This document shows positions 32,246-43,384 of a DNA stretch of 64,000 bases, one piece after another. The first letter of the stretch is position 1. The number at the start of each line of letters is the position of its first letter. Both the position numbers and the translations under genes were made by a program. A model generated the notes under the pieces. The model had not been told where the DNA came from, did not search any database, and was given only the letters and a program-made list of their open reading frames with translations. This stretch comes from Okapia johnstoni (Eukaryota > Chordata > Mammalia > Artiodactyla > Giraffidae): assembly GCA_024291935.2 (NCBI GenBank), contig CM044305.1, positions 90,264,397-90,328,396 of the forward strand. Direction: 5' to 3'.

Positions 32246-34909
32246 ACTGAAAAATCTTATCGTTAAACCAAAGCTGAAAGAAAAATGCCTTTGCTTTAGG
32301 TCATTGATAAACTCAGGGTTGATGACACCAACATTATTTGAAGAGTCAAGGCTCAGGAAATTGTTCTTTGGCAGCGTTTTAGGAAAGCAGGTTAAACGTG
32401 GCTCAGGGGGTAATAAGTTTTGAATCCTCAGTTTTGCAATGTAGGATAAACTCAGTGGAAACGATATAATTTTCTTTGTGATTTGAGAATTGCACATCAC
32501 ACACAAATGTGAACTTCGGCAAAGCTTTGTAGCTCACCTTTCCACTTAACAGACCTCTTGGGAAGCAGAAAAATATGACAGTTATGCAAATAGCAGTGTT
32601 GAGCCAATTACATAGAAAAGTGGGTGTACTTAAAGGGAAAAAAAAGGTTTGACAAAACTTAAGCCTCCCTCCTTAACAATGAGGAGTTTAAACTCAAAGA
32701 CATTTTTGGCAAACACAAGGGCATAGGTGGCTCTGGCTTATTCTCTAGGTGTTATTAGTTCCAGAGGTCTCCTGGTCTTTTGTTTTCAGCTTTTAATAAG
32801 CCAAGTACTCTCTAATGATATTTTAAGTGAGTTGCTAAAATGTTTGGGACTCATTTCCCTGTGTTGAGCTCCACGGAGATGATTTTCTGCAAGTAAATAA
32901 AAATAAGCATTTAAAAGATTTCTTCGCTCATCAAATGGTGAGGAAATCTATTCCTTTTAGCCTGTTCTATGCTTGAAAAGGTTAGTGTGGCCTTTGGAAA
33001 ATACCAGGCTGTGCATTCCGTACACTGTTAATGATTCCTGGGATGCTCTGACACTTTCGAGTACATCTTAACCTTTTTAAAATGGGGCCTCCATTGTCTT
33101 ACCTTAATAAGCAGTTTGTTCACCTTATGTCTTACAAAGGCCACCACGGTGGAAAATACATACAAGAGGTAAAGCCATATGGAAGAGAAGTGTAACAGGA
33201 GAAGTAGGACGGAGGACCATTTCCAGCAAACAGACCTGCAGAGTCCCCCGCCCCCATCTCTGACAGCAACCCTGTTAGGACAGCTGCTCGCTTCAACAAT
33301 ACCCCATGATTACGCCTCGTTTCAGCATCTTTCTGGAAGTCCTCATCTAACTGTAGCTGTATGAACTGAATTCTTGTACATTTATATGTCTCCTTGAAGC
33401 CACCAAACTCCAGGCTCACCAAGCGGTCCCTATGGTTTAGAGAACCAGACTGATGAAAAATCTGCTATATTCATTTCACTTTCCTATTTCAATGCCTCAC
33501 CTATTCTGGTAGCGAGCACCCCGACCTGTCCCAAGTCCTCTTTCAAATTCTAGATCTCATTCATCTCGACACATTCTTCAGCACAGTTCCAGGACCCCGT
33601 TTTTGGGTCAGCTGTCCCCTCCTCCAGACTCCTGTGGTACTTTATTTTTCTTGGCAGCTTGGAACACTTATTGAGCATCAAACATTGGCAACACTGTCAG
33701 CTGGGATCTGGGATTACCATACCTGAGTCACACCGTACCTTCCCTCGATGAGCTCAAGATCTGTGGAATTTCTGTGACGTGCAGGCAATTAATACAGGGA
33801 TCTTTCTTCATGTGTCACTTGCAATTTGTCTCTCACCATGACTGACTCTCAAGGGTCCTGGCAACATAGTGCCTTGAGGTTGCTGGGGGCGGGGCATGTG
33901 TCCCCAAGGGGAGGGACGGCAGGAGAACTTAGAAAGACAGAAAACGCCCATTGGGAGCCTCTCTGGTCTTTCCACTTCTCAGGTGGAGAGATTCTTCTTT
34001 CCGGCCTTCCTGGAGGTACCCTGTTTGCTCTGAGAGGCAGCTGCCTGCCCCCTCACCCCAGCACTTTGCAAACAGTTACAGGAAGTGTTCACTCGCATAT
34101 CTCTCCTGCTCAGAGGCCAGTGAGTAGCCCGAAGGAAGCAGCCAGGCTTGTTCTTTTCTTTGTCCCCTCTAGCAGCCACCTCCTCTCCCCTCCCAGATAA
34201 ACAGATAAATAAAGGCAAGTGAGGGTGGGTTGGTCAGTGGCATGTCCTGATTATAAAACTAAATAATCTGAACTTGGATGTGCGTAGTTTTTTTTTTTCC
34301 ATGAGATCAGTCAGAAGACATAAAACCTCTAAAAGGAAATGTATATTCATTTGTGTTTCCAGGAGAATTAAAAAAACTCTAGCTCCCACGGTCTAAAACG
34401 AGATATTCAAAACTCCATTGGACAATCTGTTCGTGGGAAATGAGGAGCCATTTAGGATTCAACAGAGCAAAGCTCAAAACTTGAGCCTTGAGGTGGCAAG
34501 AAACAGTATTATAAATCCATTTTAAAAAGAAAAGCCGAAAACGCCTAGAAAGCATTTTGCAGTACAAGAGAAAAGCAATTTACTTGTTACTGCTTCAATT
34601 TCTTAAATCATCTGGCTTCATAGATCAACACTAACTCTCTTTAAATCTACCAAATGAAATTCCATCCAATGACTCATTACTCAGAGTGAACCGCAATTTG
34701 TGATTCCAAGACTTCCTCCAGGAAATGCGGAAAAAATGATTGTCCAGGAAAACAACATAGCCCTGCCTGTGTGTAAATAGATGCTGTTCACATGCCTACC
34801 TGGGTCTGCTCCATTATGTCTCAAACTGGGAAAACATAAAAAAAAATGACTCCTCAACTTCTTGGACAGGTGTTTCTAACTAAATATAAACTCCTAATCC
34901 ATGTGGGTT
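32246..34909. other. Unassigned 2.7-kb stretch
   Basis: Mostly unique-looking. A possible L2 remnant at about 33520-33700. GGGGGCGGGGC at about 33882 is a single GC box without other promoter signals. Frames at 33826-34200 and 33132-33422 have no known domain. Confidence 0.5.
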
Positions 34910-35028
34910 GGAGAAAGAAATGGCAATCCACTCCAGTATTCTTGCCTGGAAAATCCCATGGACAGAGGAGCCTGGTGGGCTACAGTCCATGGGTTGCAAG
35001 AGTCGGACACAACTTAGCGACTAAACCA
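34910..35028 (+). mobile_element. Bov-A SINE monomer (headless Bov-tA)
   Basis: GGAGAAAGAAATGGCAATCC, TTCTTGCCTGGAAAATCCC, GAGTCGGACACAACTTAGCG; no tRNA-like head. Confidence 0.9.
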
Positions 35029-35650
35029 TTCATGCGGGGCTGAAACTGCCCCACTGGCCACAGACTGCAGGAAAATTACCAAAAAGCCTGGCGTCACTGT
35101 AATAGCCTTGCAGGCTGTGTCAGCTGAATCCCTAACTCAAACAGGAACCCTTTACAGCAGGCTCACCTGGAATGGTCCTGCTGTTCTCTTTCACTAGCTC
35201 TTCTCTCATAAATCCAGGCAAACCACCCTTTACAACGCAGCATTTGGGAAAAGAAAACCCCTCAAACAGATATAATATCTCATTCAAACTGGTCTATACT
35301 CTTCTAGACCTGTGACCGCAGATGCTTGGTGGGCATCCAGAGAGTTCCAGGCTTGACCCTATTTCCAGAATCATCCTCTCATAAACTACTTGCCAGACTG
35401 TGCATTATTTGATCCAGTCCTATCTTGTAAGGATTTATTGTTTAATTAATGGCTTGACTGTGAACCATTAACATGAGCATGAAAACAGACATAATACCCA
35501 TGTTCTTTCTCTCACGAAAGAGCTGGTTTCTTTCTAGCAGAGGCACAGTGGTAGTCATCAAGTGGCTATTTGGTCGAGTGCAGCATATTTTGCAGTAATT
35601 ATGTTTTTGTGGCTGTATTCTTCCTCTCTAACAGAAAAACATCCTTTTAA
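35029..35650. other. Unassigned sequence
   Basis: Nothing recognised. Confidence 0.55.
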
Positions 35651-35812
35651 TTATCATGAATTCTTTTCTTTTCTTTTTCTCTTTTGGCTGCACTGCGCAG
35701 CATGCAGGAACTTAAGTTCCCTGACCAGGGATGGAGCTCTCACCCCTGGCAGTGGAAGCACAGTCTTAACCACTGGTCCAGCAGGGAAGTCCCTATTACG
35801 AATTCTTTACCC
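35651..35812 (-). mobile_element. Short CHR-2 type SINE with TSD
   Basis: Reverse CHR-2: TTCTTTTC tail, GGCTGCACTGCG, AAGTTCCCTGACCAGGGATG, CTTAACCACTGGTCCAGC, GGAAGTCCC. Direct repeats around it read TTATCATGAATTCTTT (35651-35666) and ATTACGAATTCTTTA (35796-35810). Confidence 0.82.
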
Positions 35813-36798
35813 ATCTAATTCTTCTGTAAGTAATGGCTTTCTCCCCTCCCCCACCCCACCCTTCACCAGATTCTGGCAAGCCTACAGCAAAGCTTCAGGA
35901 CACACTTTCCCTCTCCCCTGTACCTACCCCTCCTGCCTTCTCACCCTTTTCCTGCCAGAGAGCATCATCAGCTCTGTTCTCAAAGATGCCACTCACCCAA
36001 TGAGATACTAACAACTAGCCCCTGGTCTCTGTGCACCCAAAAGTATGTAGGTCATTAGCAGTGCTCTCACTTTCACCAGATGGTGTTTACAGACAAGGAA
36101 GCTATGAGATCTCCAAATGATAAGCCTGGATGGAAAGAAGGGATGGTCCAAGGGGGCTTTGGCTCCTAGGACTCAGAATTATAAATTATAATATGTGAAT
36201 TGAAATTAGACTCCACTTGGCAAAACTGGATTGAATATTTTATCATTCTAAGGTGGATTTTATTTTTTCCTACGAAGAAAGGACTTAATACAGAAATTCC
36301 AAAATCACATATATTACTTTGAAAAGAATGCAAGAAGGTTTTCTTTTTTCTGGGTCACACATGAGCTTGGAAAAAGTGGTTCTAGATTTCTTGACCATTC
36401 ACTACAAAATGCAGTTATAAGTGACAAGAGTAAGGAGCGTGCCACTTCCTACTACCATCAAAATCTGTTGCCTCTAGATTTGCAAGAATTGTTCAAAACG
36501 ATAATGTTCTGGAAGCATAATTGGAGGATAAAAAAACAGATCCCCATGGAAGTGGAGTATCCTCTTTAGAAGATCCCTGTAAGTCTAATAAGAGCAGTTG
36601 AAGAGCTGTGAACTGGGCCTAATCTCCTTCCTCCAGAGTGTGAAACAAGTCTTAGTTATCCACATTATACCCACGATGATCCAATTAGTTTAACAGCTGG
36701 ATTTAGTTGGGTGGGGTGTAGGGGTAGGCTCAGAATAATGAGGTAAATAATGTAGGGTCCCAAAAATTCAAAGTTTTTCAGATGAGGCAAGCTTGATG
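35813..36798. other. Unassigned sequence
   Basis: No feature recognised. Confidence 0.55.
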
Positions 36799-36903
36799 TC
36801 TCCCTCCTCCCTAACACTCCTTCCCTCCTTTTTTTCCCCTTTCCTTCCTTTCACCCTCCTTTCCTCCTCCTCCTCTTCCTCTTCCTCCTCCTCTCCTCTC
36901 TTT
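36799..36903. repeat. Polypyrimidine (CTT/CCT) tract
   Basis: Almost pure C/T over about 105 bases with TCCTCCTCCTCTTCC repeats; mirror-like symmetry could favour triplex DNA. Confidence 0.9.
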
Positions 36904-36954
36904 AAAAAAGTACTTGCCAAATTTTTTTATCCGTATTATTAGAATTTAGAAAGT

Positions 36955-37045
36955 GTGTGCACTGCAAGGATACTTCAAGGATTAAATGAAATTGTATGTG
37001 AAAAAGCCTAGCACAGCGCTTGACATATTTGGGGTGTCCATGAAA
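36955..37045 (+). mobile_element. MIR 3' fragment
   Basis: AGGATTAAATGAAATTGTAT, AAAGCCTAGCACAGCGCTTG; only the MIR 3' third. Confidence 0.5.
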
Positions 37046-37204
37046 TAGTAATTTTACTCTGTTTCTCTTTCCAATCCCTCCTCTCTCCTGCCCCCACTCT
37101 TTCTACTTTGCTCTTTTATAACCATTATGCTCTTACCCGGCCATGACTGGGAACTGACACCAATTCTAATATGTGTGTAGAAGCACAAACACTCATAAAT
37201 ATTA

Positions 37205-37306
37205 GATGTGGCTTGTGAGGTCCTAGTTTCCTGACCAGAGAGCGAACCTGGGTCCTCAGCAGTGAAAGCAAGGAGTCGCAACCCCTGGACCACCAGGAAA
37301 TTCCTT
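37205..37306 (-). mobile_element. CHR-2-like SINE fragment
   Basis: TAGTTTCCTGACCAGAGAGC, AACCTGGGTCCTCAGCAGTG, CCTGGACCACCAGGAAATTC are the reversed head of a CHR-2 type SINE. Confidence 0.7.
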
Positions 37307-37647
37307 AGGACTTGTTAAATCAAGCTGTTGACTCCCTGTTTCTAATAATAAAATGGTTATATTGAACATTTTATATTTCTCTCTCACATATCAGGTCAAC
37401 TGTGTTTGCTTTTTATGAACTTCACAGGGATGGTTCCTAAAAATCCCAAAGCAATTTAAAACCTGCAGTGGGTCAGTAGGAAGTTATAGACTTATAGAGC
37501 TTCATTTTTGTTGCTCTTAGTTCTAGCTATAAATGATGAGAAAGCCCAAACGGGAGAAATAAAATCGCATGATCTCACACACTCATCAAATTTCATGCTT
37601 TGAAAGAAATTCAGTCTCTAAGTTATTTTTAGTAGAAATAATGAACT
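37307..37647. other. Unassigned sequence
   Basis: Nothing recognised. Confidence 0.55.
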
Positions 37648-37732
37648 AGATCCCATGGACAGAGGAGCCTGGCAGGCTACAGTTCATGGGGTTGCAAAAG
37701 AGTTGGACACGACTTAGTAACTAAACAACAAG
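37648..37732 (+). mobile_element. Bov-A SINE 3' fragment
   Basis: GATCCCATGGACAGAGGAGC to GACACGACTTAGTAACTAAA with (CAA) end; 5' truncated. Confidence 0.9.
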
Positions 37733-40362
37733 TCTCAGGTAGACCCACCTAAGAAGTAGAAACTTGTGACTTTTCAGTTTTAGGAGAATTCCAAAGAAAC
37801 CTGTTAAATTTATTGCTCATTTCTCCAAAGGTCTCCAATGAGACTGTTCCTATCTGGAGTTTGACTTTTTCCCAAATCAAGAAATTATCTATAGTCAGCA
37901 TAAATATTGCTCAGTTGCTCCATCCTTGAACCTTCATATATTCCACAAACACTTCTCCAGCACCTTCTCTGCGAAAGACCCTTTATATCCCGTGGATATC
38001 CTTAATGGGAATCAAACTGGGCAGCAGAGAGACCACTGATTCTTCCACAGGGAGCAATCACAGGCATGATACTGATGATGGAGTTCAAGGGCACAGAGGT
38101 ACTGCTGGCAATGAAACTCATTATCAGACTAGACAATGAACCTTCTTACTGGCTATGAGGCTCTCAGCGAAATGAAGAGCAAACTTAAGTGGTGCTGGCT
38201 ACCACAGTCAGCTTGGCGATCTACCAGATAAAATGAGAAGCCCCTATGTTGAAGATTTTCAGAAGCAGGCTTCAGTTTAATTCGATACTTGTACAACCAA
38301 TTGAAAACTAAAAAAAAAAAAGAGGCAAGCAACCATGTGTCAGGTTTTACTAAGACAAAAACACAGCTTTACCGAATTTTTTCACAAAGCACATTTTTAA
38401 AAAACTAAATCAGCCTGTTGTTTTTATAACCCATAGGCCTACGGTAATAGGTTCAACATTTTATCTACTGTTTTCAGAGAAACAGGTTGGTGAAATTGAT
38501 GGACACAGCTGACACAGCCATCAGGTAAAGATCAAAGGAAAGATGAAGTAACTGTACCTCTTAAAGTCTAAGAAGATTGAAGATGAAAGAAACTGAGCAA
38601 GTAGGAAATTGGCTATGAAGGCATGATATCAAACACAAATGATTAAAGGTTGGAAAAATTCAACCCAATGAATTTAGAGGTTCTGTCTGTATGAAAGGGG
38701 AAAATAAAAACATGAGAAATTCAGTCACTACATCACCAGTTTTGACTGAACAGATCAACAGATCAACTACTGCTTGTCAGCAGCCAAACTGGGCTCTAAT
38801 AAGCCATTCCATGGAGACCCACAAATGACAGCTCAGGCTGGCAAATGCTCCCTAACAAGATTTTCCGCCTCTCTGTGGGGACCATGTATGTTCAGTTTTG
38901 GTTTTGTAGCAATTATATGCAGGCTAATTTAAGCATATTCATTTTTCACTGAATGATTGTGCTTATTTATTTGTTTTCCACATTCAGTAGATTGTTCTCT
39001 AATCATCACACAGCTTGTGGGAAAGTACCCTTAAATATGTTAAGTCTAACTCATCATACAAATGCACTGTGCTACTGTGATGACTTTTCATTACCACCTC
39101 TAATTAAATGTTTTGCCAAACTATCAGAAAAATCTTTTCGTTTCTATTCCCAGAAAATCCGGAGAGAGGAAGACAGAGAGAAAACAGTGCTTCGAGGCTG
39201 TCCAGCTCTCCTCTCTCCCCCCGCCTCCTACCCCCACCCCCCACACTAGTCACGATGGCTTTGAAAATGCACATGGGAGCTTTCCCGTGTGGACATGCAC
39301 AGAGTCCCCTCATTGGTAATCACCGCATCCAACGGAAAGAAACTGCTGCAGGATTCGAATCCTGATGTGGCCACTCCCAAGGGAGGGTCCTGTCACACCT
39401 GGGGTGATTACACCTATTATATCTGCCTGGTCCTCGCCTGCAGTTTGTTGTACACTTGGGGCCAGAGGGAGATCTCTAGCTCCATGACAAGTATTTGGAT
39501 CCACAGCTAATGATTCAACACCAAGGCACTTATAAGAAAATGAGATGAAGAAACCATTCTCTTTCTCTAAGGAGCAGAGCCACCACACACTGACACAAGG
39601 ACACTTCTGCCTTTTACTTACAGCTCTTTGGCTCCACATGCCACTCTGAGGGCTTCTTGGCTCTGTTCCACTCCAGACAGCCCCTAGCAGGAGTCACTCT
39701 GTTTGGTACATCTCTAGAGAGGAGGTATGTCCATCTCCTACTTGGCTCACACTGTTCTCCTCAGCTTATAAATGACAAGTGACCATTTCCTTTACTGAAA
39801 ATAAATTCTTCATAATTAGTATATCCATTTAAAGTCCTGAATGCTACCTGAACTGATGTTTACCACTTTATCCCCAGGACTTTCAAACAAAAATCCCCAT
39901 CCCCCAAATTCCTTCAAAAACAAATAATTGACCATATAATAAATTATTTATTTTCACATCTGAACATTCTTACTAAATACTGTACCACTCACATGAGTTT
40001 TATTGTTTGCTCTGAAAAATGCCAGGATTTATTTAGCAACAAGAATAATAACGGTAAAATGAGTATTTTTTTTTTTTAATTCTGAAGGGAAATGTACTCA
40101 TCTACATACACGTGCACAACTGCATCAATCTGGGCATCCATGTGATGACTTTAAAAAAACCAAACTAGAATAATCGGTATAAATAGATCCATGAACTAAA
40201 CCTACAAACACATCAAAGGACATGATGGCAAATCAACAGTCAGCTCATCATGAATCAGTAGCAGTGAACTGGCTAGGACAAAAACAAATGAATTAGGCAT
40301 TCAATAGAAATATTTTATCTAGAATAATGGGGGTGATAATTATATTCTGATTTGTGCTGATC
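37733..40362. other. Unassigned 2.6-kb stretch
   Basis: No named repeat or gene. A C-rich run (CCCCCGCCTCCTACCCCC, about 39216-39243) is the only composition feature. Overlapping frames at 39100-39640 on both strands lack any domain. Confidence 0.5.
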
Positions 40363-40585
40363 AAAACACTCATGAAGGGGACTTCCCTGGAGGTCCAGTG
40401 GTTAAGACTTCTCCTCCCAATGCAGGGAGTGTGGATTCAATCCCTGTTTGGGGAGATAAGATCCCACATTGCCTTGAGGCCAAAACACCAAAACATAAAA
40501 CAGAAGCAATGCTGAAACAAATTCAATAAAGCCTTTAAAAATGGTCCACATCAAAAAAAATCTTAAAAAAAAGAACATTCATGAA
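40363..40585 (+). mobile_element. CHR-2 type SINE with TSD
   Basis: GACTTCCCTGGAGGTCCAGT, GGTTAAGACTTCTCC, GGATTCAATCCCTG, then a short body and A-rich tail. Direct repeats AAAACACTCATGAA (40363-40376) and AAGAACATTCATGAA (40571-40585), near-matching. Confidence 0.85.
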
Positions 40586-41542
40586 ATGCTATCTTCAATT
40601 CTAGCCGCCATGACCTTATGGAACTAGACAAACCGCCCCCACACGGGGAAGAGTCTGGAAGCCACAGGTGTATGAGGTTTGGAAAGGCTCTTTGGCGTGG
40701 AGGAGTCACCCTGAGGAAGACCTAAAAAGTGTTTTTTTACAGCGACTGCAGCATGGAAGAGGAGCAGAGCTTATTTTCTGTTCCCTTAGAGGAGAGAAAC
40801 CAAACTAATAGGAAGAATTTGGTTAAGGTTACACACACATAAGTTGCCACTATACCTTAGAAAGAATTTCCTAACAATTCCAGCTGTGTAGGCTCATGGA
40901 GTCAGACCTTCACTGTGTCTGAATGGTTTATTTGAGACCATTCAACCACTATTAATGAGACCCTTTGAGTGTCCACACATCTAGAGAGCTGGTTTTGAAC
41001 CTCTTCTTTTTTTGGAGGGCGGGAGGGTGTCCTGGACCTCCTAGAAAATAATGAAAGCTCTGAATCTCCTCTCCAGAAAGATGTCTAGACATCTAGCCTC
41101 TTCAGAAAACCCACAGGCCAGTCAGATTAAGAACTGATGCTCTAGCACTGGAAATCTGGGTCTTCAAGGTCTCTTTCATCCTAGACCCTCCCACACTCTG
41201 AGTCTTGATCTGCAGGTACAAATAATGACGGTTCTCATCTAACTGGGTAGGCAAGTTTTGAATCCCAAGCTCTGGATCTAAGTTTTATAAAAGGTCTGCC
41301 TTCTTTAGCTAATTATTCCCTTTCTCTTCTTCCCTCATTTCTCGCAGCACCACTAATGAGTCTGCCTTCCACTCCATTCCCAGAGGGGGTGTCCAGCCAG
41401 GGTGGCTATCAGCCCACCACATTTTTATTCCCCTGGTCCCTTTCTGACACCACAGGGACCTCAAACGTGGGATCAAACCCTACTGCCCTAATGCAGATCT
41501 AGCATAACCACACCCTTGACAACATTGGTGAAGTGCTAAAGA
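40586..41542. other. Unassigned sequence
   Basis: Nothing recognised. Confidence 0.5.
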
Positions 41543-41654
41543 TATTTAGAGGATGAGTCTCAATCACTGATAAATACTAAGAACAAAAATTATATAGATG
41601 AAGAAATCTCAAGGATATTGTCTTAATGAAAGTCAATTTCATTCAATTCAATAA
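41543..41654 (+). repeat. Local duplication B, copy 1
   Basis: TTTAGAGGATGAGTCTCAAT, CACTGATAAATACTAAG, ATTATATAGATGAAGAAATC and CATTCAATTCA recur in order at 42113-42215 (roughly 80% identity by eye). Not a family I know. Confidence 0.8.
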
Positions 41655-41745
41655 ACATTTAACAAGTATCTACCATGGGCTAAGCACGGTCCTTGAATGC
41701 TTGGGATACAAAGGAGAATAAACTATAGTCCTGACATCCAAAATG
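41636..41745 (-). mobile_element. L2 3' end fragment
   Basis: ATTCAATAAACATTTAACAA, GTATCTACCATGGGCTAAGC and GGATACAAAGGAGAATAAAC are the reversed L2 terminus. It overlaps the end of duplication B copy 1. Confidence 0.6.
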
Positions 41746-41831
41746 AACTACTGAAATACAATGTTCTGGGTGCTCTAATAGTCTCTCTAGAGTTTAAGCT
41801 CAAGGTTCTGGGGGAAAATAAATATTAATTT

Positions 41832-42041
41832 TATATATATGTTTGTGTGTGTGTGAGAGAAAGTCTCTCAGTCATGTCCGACTCTGCAACCCTGCTGGGC
41901 TCCTCTGTCCATGGAATTCTCCAAGCAAGAATACTGGAGGCTGCCATTCTCTTCTCCAGGGGATCTTTCTGACCCAGGGATCAAACCCGTGTCTCCTGCA
42001 TTCCAGGCGGATTCTTTACCATCTGAGCACCAGGGAAGTCC
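41832..42041 (-). mobile_element. Bov-tA SINE next to a (TG)n run
   Basis: TG units at 41838-41854, then CTCTCAGTCATGTCCGACTC to the head ACCATCTGAGCACCAGGGAA. Flanks on both sides carry a TTAATTTTATA-AT-rich text (41825-41840 and 42070-42088), a possible TSD. Confidence 0.9.
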
Positions 42042-42112
42042 AGAGACATATATATAAATAATTATAATATTTAATTTTATACATATATAATTGTTTATAT
42101 ATGTGTGGTGTT

Positions 42113-42215
42113 GATTTAGAGGCTGAGTTTCGATCACTGATTAATTCTCATGATAAAATTATATAGATAAAGAAATCTCAGGCATTTTTTCATAATTAAA
42201 AGACAATTCAATTCA
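42113..42215 (+). repeat. Local duplication B, copy 2
   Basis: Second copy of 41543-41654, 570 bp downstream in the same orientation: TTTAGAGGCTGAGTTTCGAT, CACTGATTAATTCTC, ATTATATAGATAAAGAAATC, ACAATTCAATTCA. Confidence 0.8.
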
Positions 42216-42821
42216 TATATATAAAATAAGCAGCTGAAATTTCAAAGTTGGCTAACATCTTTGTGTACATAAAGGAGACAAGTGGCCATAAGCAAAAGTA
42301 GAAAAATAGTTTAACACCAGGTTAACTGTAAAAAGAAATTGAGGAAGAAGTCCCCTAAAATTCCACATGTGGGAAAATCTCAGAGAAAGGTCTCTACACT
42401 TACTGACGGGCACACAGGAAATGCACAACAATTCTGTTGAATGAACATGACAAATTGAACAACATTCAGATCTGTTCAGAGGGAGGAGGCAATCCTTTAA
42501 AATAGTTATGAACTTTAGAGGTTACTATAAAACCCTAGATTGAGAGGCTATTAGATCTCCCTATAAAGAATCCAGAAATGCCCAACCCAGCAACTTCAGT
42601 GAGCTTCCTGAAATATTCCTTCGAGCTCCAAGACTGTGATTTTATATACAGAAATAGATGTCTTAGCAGTCTCATAACTCTCCACAATTCCGTCGTGGAG
42701 TCCATACTCAGATATCAAAAGACTCCCATTAAATGTTTTTCATAAGAAGTGTATTTTCCCAGCCCTCAACAGATTAGAAGTCATGCAATGAAGAGTCCTT
42801 TACAAAAATTATGCTCTAGAC
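42216..42821. other. Unassigned sequence
   Basis: Nothing recognised. Confidence 0.5.
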
Positions 42822-43384
42822 CAGGGGTTGGCAAGTTTTTCCTATAAAAGGCCACACAGTAAATAATTTAGGCTTTGTGGGCCATACAGTCTATTCTAGC
42901 TACTCAACTCCGTTTTTATTTCAAGAAAGCAGCAGTATAGGCAACATGTAAACAAGTGTGGCTTGTATTCTGATAATCCTTTATATGTGCTGTGTGCTAT
43001 GCTTAGTCACTGAGTTATGTCCGACTCTTTGTGACCCCATGGACTGTAGCCGGCCAGGCTCCTCTGTCCATGGGGATTCTCCAGGCAAGAATACTGGAGT
43101 GGGTTGCCATGCCCTCCTCCAGGGGATCTTCCCAACCCAGGGAACGAACTCAGATCTCCCACATTGCAGGCAGATTCTTTACCATCTGAACCACCAGGGA
43201 AACCCATCCTTTATATATGGACACTGAAATGTGAATTTCATATAATTTTCACATGTCACAAAATAGGCTTGTTTTGACTTTTTTCAAGTATATAAAAATG
43301 TAAAACCGAGTTTCACCTTGTGTGTCCTAGAAAGACAGGAAACAGGCGGGATGTGGCTTGTCAGCTGTAGCTTGCTGACCTCTG
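42822..43384 (+). mobile_element. hAT-type DNA transposon (MER-like), split by Bov-tA
   Basis: TIRs CAGGGGTTGGCAAG (42822) and CTTGCTGACCTCTG (ends 43384). 8-bp flanks CTCTAGAC and CTCTACAA match at 6 of 8. Inner text AAAGGCCACACAGTAAATA and TTAGGCTTTGTGGGCCATAC is typical of a common mammalian hAT family. Non-autonomous; no transposase frame. Confidence 0.85.
42976..43216 (-). mobile_element. Bov-tA SINE with perfect 11-bp TSD, nested in hAT
   Basis: Body 42987-43205 from GCTTAGTCACTGAGTTATG to the head CATCTGAACCACCAGGGAAA. The direct repeat ATCCTTTATAT flanks it at 42976-42986 and 43206-43216. Confidence 0.96.
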
